Shown piece by piece: positions 8,089-15,804 of a DNA stretch of 52,942 bases (position 1 is the stretch's first letter; the number at the start of each line of letters is the position of its first letter). The stretch is from NCBI GenBank assembly GCA_027486795.1, contig JAIXOI010000005.1, positions 1-52,942 of the forward strand, read 5' to 3'. The position numbers and the translations under genes are program-made. The notes beneath the pieces are model-generated. The model was not told the origin of the DNA, ran no database searches, and worked only from the letters and a program-made list of their open reading frames with translations. The DNA comes from Sphingobacteriales bacterium (GTDB taxonomy: Bacteria > Bacteroidota > Bacteroidia > Chitinophagales > CAIOSU01).

Positions 8089-8631
8089 CTTCCCCCTATC
8101 TGGCGCAAGTATGTACTTGTGCCTTAGCATTGGGCAAGCATTTGCTTACGTTTAGTTACAGCTCCAATACCCCGCTATCTGGCGTCCCGTTTAAAACGGG
8201 ATGCTCCCATTCCTGCGCATAGGCTATGGCCTAGGTGCAATTAGTGCTGAGAGGCTATGCCTCGCTTTCCGCCTTAGCGGAAAAACAGGCGAGTGCTGCA
8301 AAACCAACTTCTTCATTAGCCCGTTCGTGAAACAGAGCCTCAACTACCACCGCACAACACAATGCTAATATAAAACTTTTTGCATAAATTAACCAAAGGC
8401 CAGAATATACAAACGCTGATGAATACTTATACTGCAGTGCTGCTAACTATACAGGCAAGAATGGTCTGATTGAAATAGATGCGCTTTTGTAGCCGCACCG
8501 CCCAAACCCGTTTCCGCTAAGGCGGAAAAGTAGGCATAGCCTACCGCTATCAATTGCACGTAGGCCTGAAATAGCCTACGAGCAGAATGGGTGATTAAAC
8601 AATTGCAAACTTGCGCCAGATAGAGGGAAAG
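8089..8631. repeat. Short inverted ends around deleted RAYT copy B
   Basis: CTATCTGGCGCAAGT at 8096-8110 is matched in reverse complement at 8609-8623, with similar pyrimidine-rich flanks. A second CTATCTGGCG (8175-8184) is followed by the hairpin TCCCGTTTAAAACGGGA (8185-8201). The same hairpin plus CGCCAGATAG occurs at 5379-5405. Confidence 0.6.
8206..8591 (+). mobile_element. Internally deleted RAYT element (copy B)
   Basis: 386 bases with the same ends, leader and deletion junction as copy A. The residual C-terminal frame (ADEYLYCSAANYTGKNGLIE, then IDALL and a stop) is closer to the intact transposase than copy A's. The shared junction means both descend from one deletion product. Confidence 0.85.
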
Positions 8632-8725
8632 CCCCCTTTGCATTTTTAATAACCAAAAAATAAAGCAAACCGTTAGCACCGAAACAAACCGTTACTTATA
8701 TTTAAGCCTGCCAATAGCAAATGTT

Positions 8726-10510
8726 ATGAAATATATTCTCCCCTTAGTTATAGTGCTGTTATGGTTGGTAGTGCCGGCAAAGGCCCAATTTGTTACCCAT
8801 GGGCCAGTGGTTGGCGGGGCTACGGCAAGCAGTGCACGCATGTATGTGCGCACCACTACCGCCATGCCCATCGAGATTGAGCTATCAACCGATAGCCTTT
8901 TCAGCACCGTGATAAGCGTGCTAGATACTACCGTGGCTGCCAACGATAGCTCGTGCATTGCCGATATTGGCAACCTGCAGGCCTACACTACCTATTACTA
9001 CCGCATAAAGGGCAACGGCACCACCGATACCATACAGGGGCATTTTAAGACCTTTCCGCAGCCGGGCGTGCGCGGCCAATACGATTGGGTGGTGCTTAGC
9101 TGCCAAGAGTTTGGCAGCTACAATTCATTTGATGCTATTATGCAACACCGCCCCGAACTGGTGCTGCACACTGGCGACTGGACCTACCCCGACTACCAAG
9201 TGCCCGGCGATGAGCGACTGGATTGGGAAGGCATGAAACTATCGTATCGCCAAAGATACAACGAGCGCAAAATGCCGCAATTGCTGCGCAGCTCGATAAC
9301 CGATTATGTGACCGATAACCACGATGGGGCCTATGGCCATTTCAACAACTCCGATTTTAGCACTTATGTTGATAGTGCCACCAATACGGTGGTAAACAAT
9401 ATTAGTTTTCAGCCGATACCGCCACAGGCATACGACAATGTAATGGAGGCCTATGGCACTTATTTCCCGGGCTATACCCCACAGGTGCCCGGTTTTGGTA
9501 TGTACCATAACTACACCTTTGGCAATGCCGAAGTGTTTTTTGTGGATGTGCGCCACTGCGGCAATGGCCTCGACTCGACGTTTACTTTCGATAGCGCCAC
9601 CGGTACTTGGGCCTTTAACCCCAGCCCGGGCCAAACCCTACTGGGCCAGCAACAGATGGATTGGCTGAAACAGGGCCTTGCCAACTCCACCGCCGATTGG
9701 AAGTTTATTGTGAGCGGGGTAATGTTCAACCGCCAGTTTTTGAAAGTGATACAACTGGGTATAGCGCTACAAGGCATTCGGCTCAGCGTTGGTAACGAAA
9801 GCGGCTCGGGTATGCGCCTAGCGCACTCGCTGGCCTGGAACTGGGCAGGATACCCGCAAGAGCAAAACGACTTTTTGCAATACCTAGCCAACAATGAGAT
9901 AAAAGACGTAATTGTGCTTAGTGGCCATGTGCACACCAACGTAATGGACGATGGACGCAATGCCGGCTTGCCCGAACTGAACACGGGCCCAGTAGCTAGC
10001 TATGGCCCCGAACTGACCTACTACATCGATTCGTTTATGCAGATACTGGGCTACGGACAGGCTATTGACTCGCTGTGGAACGGCGGCGGACACGGCGTGG
10101 AAAACCGAAATTTTAAAAGCGGTTTCGGCAAAATAGAAATATATGCCAACGACTCGGTGGTGCTGCGCACTATTGATGAGGACAACTTTGTGGTAAGCTC
10201 TATGGTGATACCGCACTCAAGCAAAGTAACCGGTGTGCCCTTGTACACCCCTACCCCAGCGTGTGTGGTAAACAAGGTTTTCCCGAACCCCACGGGCTCG
10301 GTGTTTAATGTTGAGCTGTGCACCGAGTACAACCCCAAGAGCACCGATAGGGGCTATTTGATAGATGTATCGGGCAAAATGACCCCGATACTGCTCAATT
10401 CCTCAAAACTGGTAAAGGTGGATGTAAGCAAACTGCCCGTGGGCAATTATTTGTTGGTATACGATTACGGCGAAGCCATTTACACCACCCGCATTAGCGT
10501 TGCAAGATAA
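8726..10510 (+). CDS. PhoD-like metallophosphatase with T9SS sorting domain
   Basis: A 594-residue protein. A signal peptide (residues 1-20, ending AKA) is followed by a fibronectin-like N-terminal domain (about 22-110) and a PhoD/alkaline phosphatase D core. Metal-binding stretches are visible: HTGDWTYPDY, YVTDNHDGAYG (DDHD in many relatives) and VLSGHVHTNV near residue 400. These enzymes hydrolyse phosphomonoesters or diesters outside the cell. The last 80 residues (VFPNPTGSVFNVEL ... LPVGNYLLVYDYG) are a type A T9SS sorting domain, so it should cross the outer membrane and be surface-bound or released. No phosphate-regulated site was recognised upstream. Confidence 0.88.
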   Translation: MKYILPLVIVLLWLVVPAKAQFVTHGPVVGGATASSARMYVRTTTAMPIEIELSTDSLFSTVISVLDTTVAANDSSCIADIGNLQAYTTYYYRIKGNGTTDTIQGHFKTFPQPGVRGQYDWVVLSCQEFGSYNSFDAIMQHRPELVLHTGDWTYPDYQVPGDERLDWEGMKLSYRQRYNERKMPQLLRSSITDYVTDNHDGAYGHFNNSDFSTYVDSATNTVVNNISFQPIPPQAYDNVMEAYGTYFPGYTPQVPGFGMYHNYTFGNAEVFFVDVRHCGNGLDSTFTFDSATGTWAFNPSPGQTLLGQQQMDWLKQGLANSTADWKFIVSGVMFNRQFLKVIQLGIALQGIRLSVGNESGSGMRLAHSLAWNWAGYPQEQNDFLQYLANNEIKDVIVLSGHVHTNVMDDGRNAGLPELNTGPVASYGPELTYYIDSFMQILGYGQAIDSLWNGGGHGVENRNFKSGFGKIEIYANDSVVLRTIDEDNFVVSSMVIPHSSKVTGVPLYTPTPACVVNKVFPNPTGSVFNVELCTEYNPKSTDRGYLIDVSGKMTPILLNSSKLVKVDVSKLPVGNYLLVYDYGEAIYTTRISVAR

Positions 10511-10541
10511 ATGCCGCGATTTTTAAATAATAGGGGGTCAG

Positions 10542-11288
10542 TTAAAGAACACCCAGTGCTCTAAGCAACCCAAATATGCCCCCTGCGGTTAGCAGCCCTA
10601 TCAATCCTAGTATTACGTAGGCACCTTTGGTAATATTAGCTATCGTAGCTTTTATCTCGGCCCTATCGTTCACGTTTGGAAACGGCGTATTGGGTACCTC
10701 TTTACCTACAAATTCGCAAAGTGGCCCCCAACCTTCGTTTACTTGGTACACCAAAAGCCTCTCTGGTGGCACGGTAGCAATTACGTCTTTAATATGCCAG
10801 TTATAGTGCGCTATGGCCTTGGCTTTATCGGTCATGGTGCCTTTGTGCGAGTATTGCCAAATAAGTTTAGTCGACAGGTTGCCCATCTTTTTACCAAACG
10901 GCGTAAACATCTTGAGTACCTTAAACTGCCACATGATTTCGGTAAAGTATATCGTATCTATCGTGCTTTCATACCAAGCCTCTGCCCCTTTCGGGTGCAA
11001 AGTAAGTAGCACCTTGGCATCGGGGTATTTTACCATCAACTCTTTATAAACGCAGCAGCCAGGGTTATCTACCATCGCCTCATAACCATTGAACACTTCA
11101 TCGTAATTGTATGTACCTGCCTCCGGATTATTGGCTACATTACTCCAAAACCCTAAATGGGTTTTGTTGTCCTTGTTCTCTATAACCTCAAACATATGGT
11201 AGCAGCGCAGCCCCAGTTGGTTAAGTGCAGTGTATGTTGATAGGGTTCCTGTTCTGCCAAAGCCGGCACCAATTACTTTTAGGCTCAT
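10542..11288 (-). CDS. Sulfotransferase-family protein with C-terminal membrane helix
   Basis: A 248-residue protein starting MSLKVIGAGFGRTGTLSTYT. The GxGRTGT loop is the PAPS-binding site of the group related to Sulfotransfer_4 (P-loop sulfotransferase-like). Other matches are the long basic/aromatic middle and a Trp/Tyr-rich WYESTIDTIYF. A hydrophobic helix near the C-terminus (AYVILGLIGLLTAGGIFGLL) should anchor it in the membrane. The acceptor is unknown. It converges with the PhoD-like gene and stands alone. Relatives are often mislabelled NAD-dependent epimerase; the GRTGT loop here is not a Rossmann dinucleotide motif. Confidence 0.75.
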   Translation of the reverse strand: MSLKVIGAGFGRTGTLSTYTALNQLGLRCYHMFEVIENKDNKTHLGFWSNVANNPEAGTYNYDEVFNGYEAMVDNPGCCVYKELMVKYPDAKVLLTLHPKGAEAWYESTIDTIYFTEIMWQFKVLKMFTPFGKKMGNLSTKLIWQYSHKGTMTDKAKAIAHYNWHIKDVIATVPPERLLVYQVNEGWGPLCEFVGKEVPNTPFPNVNDRAEIKATIANITKGAYVILGLIGLLTAGGIFGLLRALGVL

Positions 11289-11549
11289 AGTTAGTGGTTT
11301 TGTGTGGCCTTAAAAGTATAAATTGGTACGATAAATATGCAAAAAGCAGTCGATTAAATGTTTACATAGTAAGGTTTGCGAATCAAACGGAAAGATAGGA
11401 TACTTTAGTGTAAACCAGCAAGTCTGCCCTTCTCAGTCGGCCAAAGGATTGTGATGACATAAACGATATTGCAAATCAACCCGCAACCTGTAACCTATGT
11501 CATACTGAGTCTCGCCTAAGGCGAGAAAGTGCGTAACCCGCAACTGCCC
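11289..11549. other. Intergenic stretch between sulfotransferase and acetate kinase fusion
   Basis: It holds the upstream region of the sulfotransferase gene and, against the 3' end of the next gene, the word/hairpin element at 11477-11547. Nothing else is seen. Confidence 0.6.
11477..11547. repeat. 7-base-word and hairpin element, copy 2
   Basis: CAACCCG, CAACCTG, TAACCTA; TGTCATACTGAG; hairpin TCTCGCCTAAGGCGAGA (11510-11526); AAGTGCG; TAACCCG, CAACTGC. It ends 2 bases before the stop codon of the acetate kinase fusion (11550). Same segment lengths as copies 1 and 3. Confidence 0.85.
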
Positions 11550-13373
11550 TCAAACCACTTCCTCCACCCTCGGCTGCCTAGTCAGCAACGAGGCACTGCC
11601 CTCGGTGTGGATGAGCACGCCTTGTGCGCCCGGTGATAGGTTGGCGGCGTTGCCCTCATCGGTATCAATGTGCATCTCTAGCTTATAGTTGGGCGATACG
11701 CGCACCAGCACATTGCCGAAGGTTAGGCTGCGGTTGTCGTTTCCTATACGCACCTCTACAATGTCTTTATCGCTTACACCAAAGTTATCGGCATCTTGCG
11801 GGGTCATGTGTATATGGCGCCAAGCGCAGATAACGCCAGTTTGCAGCGCCGCCTCGCCATACGGGCCAATTAGGGTGCAGCCGGGCGTGTTTTCTATTTT
11901 ACCCGATTCGCGCACGGGTGCATCTATGCCAAGAAAAAACTCATCGGTGCGGCTAATTTCAACTTGATCGGCAGGGCGCACGGGGCCAAGTATGCGCACG
12001 CGCTCAATACGGTTTTTGGGACCTACTACGGTCACAGTCTCGTTGCAACTAAACTGCCCAGGCTGCGATAGCGGTGCCCGCTCGGTGAGCTGATAGCCTG
12101 GACCGAAAAGCGCTTCAACAGTTTCCTGCCTGAGGTGCACGTGCCTTGCCGAAACCGCCACGGGTATAACTGATATGCTGTTCACCTTATCCATTTCGGC
12201 AGCCACTTGCGCGGTTTGGCGCGCAATGGAATATTGCTCGTCGGTTTTGATGGCCAGTAGCTTAACACGCCCGTGTGGCATAGAGAAAACTCCCACTGGT
12301 TGCTCGTGGCTCAGTTTCAGGTCGCGGTTAAGGTCTTCATCAATCACCGCCCCCAGATAATCGAGCCGCTGGCAGGCACGGTGGCGCACCACCGAGCTAT
12401 TTTCGCCAATGCCACCCGTAAACACAATGGCATCAACCCCAGCCATTACGGCGGTATAGGCACCAATATACTTGCGCAAGCGATGACTGAAAACGTGTAA
12501 GGCCAAGCGCGCATCTTCATTGTTGCCCGAGGCTTGTTCTACAATATCGCGCATGTCGTTGCCTGTGCCAGAAATACCCAATAGGCCACTTTCGTTATTC
12601 AATAACCTATCCAAGCTATGACCATCCAATCCTTCTTCGCGCACCAGCATGGCCAGCACGCCAGGGTCAACGTCTCCGCTACGGGTACCCATTACCAGCC
12701 CCTCGAGCGGGGTCATGCCCATAGAGGTCTCCACGCTTCGGCCAAACTCCACGGCCGCTACCGAGCAACCATTGCCCAAATGGCAGGTAATGATGCGCAG
12801 TTGACTGATGTCGGTTTTGAGGTGCTCGGCGGCCTTGTGCGCCACATACTCGTGGCTAGTGCCATGAAAACCGTAGCGACGGATGCCATATTTCTGGGTC
12901 AATGCCTTGGGCAACGCATAGGCCTGCGCCCTAGTGGGCAAAGTATGATGGAAGGCGGTATCGAACACGGCTACGTGCGGCACATCGGGTAGTACCTTGC
13001 GCGCCAAACGAATACCATCAATATTAACGGGGTTGTGCAGCGGCGCTAAGTGGTTTAGGCCCTCGCACTTTGCCAGTACTTCATCGGTAACCAAGGTAGC
13101 TTGCGTAAAATGCTCACCACCGTGTACCACGCGGTGACCCACAGCGTGTATGGTTTGCCCGGCGGTATGCGCCAATAGTTGCTCAAGCAAAAAAGGCACG
13201 GCATTGCTATGCCCGGTTGGGCAATTGGTAAACACCTCGCCATTAATAACCATCAATGGGGTGTCGCTTTGTATGCGCTCAACTGTAGCTGTGGCCAGGC
13301 GCTCACCCGTAACGGAATTGATGATATCAGCCTTTACAGACGAACTACCTGAATTGATGACCAGAATATTCAT
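11550..13373 (-). CDS. Acetate kinase fused to PduL-type phosphate acyltransferase
   Basis: A 607-residue two-enzyme protein. Residues 1 to about 393 are a complete acetate kinase: INSGSSSVK (6-14), GHRVVHGG, HNP, FDTAFH, YGFHGTSHEY, CHLGNGCS, GTRSGDVDPG and FTGGIGENS. Residues about 400-590 are a PduL-type phosphotransacylase: SARHVHL (His411 and His413 expected zinc ligands), WRHIHMTPQDA (His520, His522) and KLEMHIDTDEGN (His568). PduL makes acetyl-phosphate from acetyl-CoA; the kinase makes acetate and ATP from it. The fusion therefore holds the whole acetyl-CoA to acetate branch. No separate pta, microcompartment gene or frame break is seen. The C-terminal extension (about residues 590-607) is nondescript. 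Confidence 0.93.
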   Translation of the reverse strand: MNILVINSGSSSVKADIINSVTGERLATATVERIQSDTPLMVINGEVFTNCPTGHSNAVPFLLEQLLAHTAGQTIHAVGHRVVHGGEHFTQATLVTDEVLAKCEGLNHLAPLHNPVNIDGIRLARKVLPDVPHVAVFDTAFHHTLPTRAQAYALPKALTQKYGIRRYGFHGTSHEYVAHKAAEHLKTDISQLRIITCHLGNGCSVAAVEFGRSVETSMGMTPLEGLVMGTRSGDVDPGVLAMLVREEGLDGHSLDRLLNNESGLLGISGTGNDMRDIVEQASGNNEDARLALHVFSHRLRKYIGAYTAVMAGVDAIVFTGGIGENSSVVRHRACQRLDYLGAVIDEDLNRDLKLSHEQPVGVFSMPHGRVKLLAIKTDEQYSIARQTAQVAAEMDKVNSISVIPVAVSARHVHLRQETVEALFGPGYQLTERAPLSQPGQFSCNETVTVVGPKNRIERVRILGPVRPADQVEISRTDEFFLGIDAPVRESGKIENTPGCTLIGPYGEAALQTGVICAWRHIHMTPQDADNFGVSDKDIVEVRIGNDNRSLTFGNVLVRVSPNYKLEMHIDTDEGNAANLSPGAQGVLIHTEGSASLLTRQPRVEEVV

Positions 13374-13654
13374 AAAACGCCACTTGTTTTGGTTGTGGGG
13401 CTAAAATAGGGAAAGTGCGGGGAACCTTGATTAACTTGATTGGAGGATTTGAAAAGGATTTTAATTTTTAGATTGAGATATCCATTTTACCTGGCGTGAG
13501 CGAAACTATCAAGTTAACTCAAATTCATTGCCATATCGCTGGAAGGCCCCTCCGAAAAGTCGGGGTGACAAACGTGTTAAAACATTCAACCAGTAACTCA
13601 TAACCTATGTCATACTGAGTCTCGCCTAAGGCGATAAAGTGCGTAACCCCGTAA
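13374..13654. other. Intergenic stretch: solo repeat end and word/hairpin element
   Basis: A copy of the CCCCTCCGAAAAGTCGGGGT end-repeat lies at 13547-13574 (related to 18330-18357), followed directly by word/hairpin copy 3. The rest is AT-rich leader of the acetate kinase fusion with no clear promoter box. Confidence 0.6.
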
Positions 13655-13657
13655 CTA
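13587..13657. repeat. 7-base-word and hairpin element, copy 3
   Basis: CAACCAG, TAACTCA, TAACCTA; TGTCATACTGAG; TCTCGCCTAAGGCGATA (13620-13636, one stem mismatch); AAGTGCG; TAACCCC, GTAACTA. The last word overlaps the stop codon of the aminotransferase gene (13655-13657). Confidence 0.85.
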
Positions 13658-14488
13658 CCCTCTCACCCTCTCCAACCAGGCCGAATGCAGCTTGCGGGCT
13701 ATTTGGTTGCCATACGTTTTGGTTCCATATTGCCCTACCCAACGGATGCCTTGTATGGCGTTGGTGAGGATAATTTCGTCGGCATCTAACAGCATTTTTC
13801 CCTCCACTGGGCCAGCCGAAATGTTGTAGCCTTTTTCCATGGCCAACTCAAAAACCAGCTTGCGGGTTGCCCCGTCTAGTGGGCCTTCTTTTAGGGGCGG
13901 TGTATGCAGTGCACTACCCTTCACCAAGAACAAATTACTGCTCGTGGCTTCAATGATATTGCCTTTAGCGTTTAGCATTAGGGCATCGTCCCAACCTTGT
14001 TCTTTTGCATACTGTATTGCTAAACAATATAGCAAAGCACTGGTGGTTTTAATATTGGCAAGCGGCCCCGTACTTTTTAAATTTTCTTTATAAAGCCCAA
14101 CTAGTACTCCGCTTTCAACAAACTCTAACTGTTTAACATCAATTAACTGGCAATCAATAGTAAACCCTGTCTTATTTGATAAAGTTTTGTAAGTGCCTTC
14201 ACTGTCCCTATACAGGGTAATGCGGATGCGGGCGGGGCCTTCTATTTGGTTTTGGTTGATTAAAATGAGTAGTTGTTCGGCGAGATATGCTTCGGTAAAA
14301 TAAGTGGGTAAATCCATGCCCAAATAGGCTGCACTTTGGCTCAAACGCGACCAATGGAGCGATAGAAATGGAGCCTTGCCGTGGTGCCAAAGGATGGTCT
14401 CAAACAACCCATCGCCATACCGAAAACTGCGGTTGGTGGTTGCCCATTCTGGGGTTTCTATGAGGTGGTTGTTGTGGATTATTTGCAT
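13655..14488 (-). CDS. Class IV aminotransferase, PabC-like (aminodeoxychorismate lyase)
   Basis: A 277-residue PLP enzyme of fold type IV. Signature pieces are RSFRYGDGLFETILW (20-34), RIRITLYRD, the PLP Lys in NIKTTSALLY (Lys147) and MLNAKGNIIEATSSNLFLV, followed by the LDGATRKLVFELA loop. The short length and lone position fit 4-amino-4-deoxychorismate lyase (folate synthesis, releasing pyruvate and p-aminobenzoate), but a D-amino-acid or branched-chain aminotransferase cannot be excluded from sequence. Its stop codon lies within a word/hairpin element. Confidence 0.8.
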   Translation of the reverse strand: MQIIHNNHLIETPEWATTNRSFRYGDGLFETILWHHGKAPFLSLHWSRLSQSAAYLGMDLPTYFTEAYLAEQLLILINQNQIEGPARIRITLYRDSEGTYKTLSNKTGFTIDCQLIDVKQLEFVESGVLVGLYKENLKSTGPLANIKTTSALLYCLAIQYAKEQGWDDALMLNAKGNIIEATSSNLFLVKGSALHTPPLKEGPLDGATRKLVFELAMEKGYNISAGPVEGKMLLDADEIILTNAIQGIRWVGQYGTKTYGNQIARKLHSAWLERVRG

Positions 14489-14681
14489 GGTAAAATGCGT
14501 TTAAAATTTTAAGCTCCTGACTTCAAGGCATGTCATCCTGAGTCTCGTTTGAAACGAGATCGAAGGGTGCGCGCGTTGGCTGTTCGGACGAGTGGGAAAC
14601 ATACAAAATCAAGCTCAATTCTCGCACGAGCAACCCCCTCCCAACCTCCCCCTAAAAAGGAGGAGGAGCTTAAAACTCAAT
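14489..14681. repeat. Intergenic repeats: GTCATCCTGAG hairpin and CCTCC/GGAGG element
   Basis: TGTCATCCTGAG is followed by the 17-base hairpin TCTCGTTTGAAACGAGA (14543-14559) and TCGAAGGG. A second small element with CCCCTAAAAAGGAGG lies at 14632-14668, similar to the stretch at 34041-34071. Confidence 0.65.
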
Positions 14682-15344
14682 TCATTCCAACTTCATTTCA
14701 GGTATCTCGCCTTCTACTAGTAATCTTCCAGCAGTAGCCTTTTTAATCTCCTCTACAGACACGCCAGGGGCACGCTCTAGCAGTTTAAATCCACCACTGT
14801 TGGGCAGTACGTCCAGCACAGCCAGTTCGGTTACTATGCGCTTTACCACGCCAAGGCCCGTAATGGGCAAGGAGCATTCAGGCAAAAGCTTGCTCTCGCC
14901 TGCTTTGTTTTGGTGCATCATGGCTACGATGATGTTCTCGGTGCCGGCCACTAAGTCCATAGCACCGCCCATGCCTTTTACCATTTTGCCCGGAATCTTC
15001 CAGTTGGCAATGTCGCCGTTTTCGGATACCTCCATAGCACCCAGCACAGTAAGATCAATATGACCGCCGCGAATCATGCCAAAGCTAAAGGCCGAATCGA
15101 AGAAGCTGCTGCCCGGCAAGGTAGTAACGGTCTGTTTACCCGCATTTATCAAGTCGGCATCTACTTGTTCCTCAGTAGGGAACGGCCCCATACCCAGCAA
15201 CCCGTTTTCGGAATGCAGGGTAATGTCGATGCCATCGGGGATATAATTTGCCACCAGCGTTGGGATGCCGATACCAAGGTTTACGTAGTATCCGTCCTTC
15301 AACTCCTGTGCAATGCGTTTCGCGATTCCTTCTTTGTTCAACAT
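14682..15344 (-). CDS. scoB: Succinyl-CoA:3-ketoacid CoA-transferase subunit B
   Basis: A 220-residue beta subunit. [19 protein letters not shown] is the N-terminal signature and [13 protein letters not shown] carries the catalytic Glu (Glu46), which forms the enzyme-CoA thioester. The C-terminal half ([36 protein letters not shown]) is typical. With subunit A it moves CoA from succinyl-CoA to acetoacetate. The subunit A gene lies upstream on the same strand at 15804-16496, but about 460 bases with a four-helix-bundle gene separate them, which is unusual because the pair is normally adjacent. A word array ends about 12 bases before its ATG. Confidence 0.95.
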   Translation of the reverse strand: MLNKEGIAKRIAQELKDGYYVNLGIGIPTLVANYIPDGIDITLHSENGLLGMGPFPTEEQVDADLINAGKQTVTTLPGSSFFDSAFSFGMIRGGHIDLTVLGAMEVSENGDIANWKIPGKMVKGMGGAMDLVAGTENIIVAMMHQNKAGESKLLPECSLPITGLGVVKRIVTELAVLDVLPNSGGFKLLERAPGVSVEEIKKATAGRLLVEGEIPEMKLE

Positions 15345-15355
15345 AGTCTTAAATT

Positions 15356-15390
15356 ATGTACCAATGTGCTAATGTACCAATGTACCAATT
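15356..15390 (+). repeat. 8-base-word array, left arm of an inverted pair
   Basis: ATGTACCA, ATGTGCTA, ATGTACCA, ATGTACCA, ATT in exact 8-base steps. The reverse complement of 15770-15804 matches it at 32 of 35 bases; all three differences are A/G changes at the last position of a word. Confidence 0.9.
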
Positions 15391-15395
15391 CTTTA

Positions 15396-15755
15396 TTATT
15401 GGATGATTTTCTTTTTTGACGTGGTAATTATTTTTCCCAAAACCTTATCAATTGCTTGCAGCTGTGTAATTAGGGCAAGGGAAGATGGATAACTTTCAGA
15501 GCGCTCACATAGCATTAGCCAATACTTAGTCTCGTTTGCCTCTTTACCAGCAATCTTAAGTTTATGAACAAAATCCACTTTGCTTTCCGCATTCTGTGCC
15601 TCCCAAACATTTGCCCCTACTGATGTACCACTTCTTAATAACTGACGAGCAACCACATACTTGCGCCTCTCTTCAAGTAACTCACAGAATTTAATTATCT
15701 CTAGTGAGAACTCGAATGTGAGGTTAACAATAAGATTTTCCTTTTCCGCTGTCAT
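15396..15755 (-). CDS. Four-helix-bundle protein (S23/IVS, Avd-like family)
   Basis: A 119-residue all-helical protein of the family found in 23S rRNA intervening sequences. Typical are FSLEIIKFCELLEERRKYVV, the turn QLLRSGTSVGANVWEAQNAE, KLKIAGKEANETKYWLMLCE and a basic Lys-rich tail (TTSKKKIIQ). Family members form homopentamers and are structurally related to Avd, the partner of reverse transcriptase in diversity-generating retroelements; no reverse transcriptase is in this window. The gene interrupts scoA-scoB and is bracketed by inverted 8-base-word arrays only a few bases beyond its ends, so it looks like a mobile cassette. Function is unknown; nucleic-acid binding is inferred. Confidence 0.88.
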   Translation of the reverse strand: MTAEKENLIVNLTFEFSLEIIKFCELLEERRKYVVARQLLRSGTSVGANVWEAQNAESKVDFVHKLKIAGKEANETKYWLMLCERSESYPSSLALITQLQAIDKVLGKIITTSKKKIIQ

Positions 15756-15769
15756 TATTGCATATTTTC

Positions 15770-15804
15770 AATCGGTACATTGGTACATCAGCACATCGGT
15801 ACAT
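15770..15804 (-). repeat. 8-base-word array, right arm of an inverted pair
   Basis: Read on the minus strand: ATGTACCG, ATGTGCTG, ATGTACCA, ATGTACCG, ATT. Its outer base is the first plus-strand base of the scoA stop triplet (15804-15806), so the array begins exactly where scoA ends. Confidence 0.9.

Larger units (their letters stand above)
7998..8725. other. Intergenic stretch: deleted RAYT copy within short inverted ends
   Basis: No gene. After AT-rich upstream sequence (7998-8085) it holds CTATCTGGCG repeats with hairpins (8089-8201), deleted RAYT copy B (8206-8591), an inverted CTATCTGGCG end (8609-8631), and the leader of the PhoD-like gene. Confidence 0.7.

Noticed and set aside
15396-15755. 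Diversity-generating retroelement (Avd partner)
   Set aside because: The protein is of the Avd-related family, but no reverse transcriptase, template repeat or variable repeat is present in the window.
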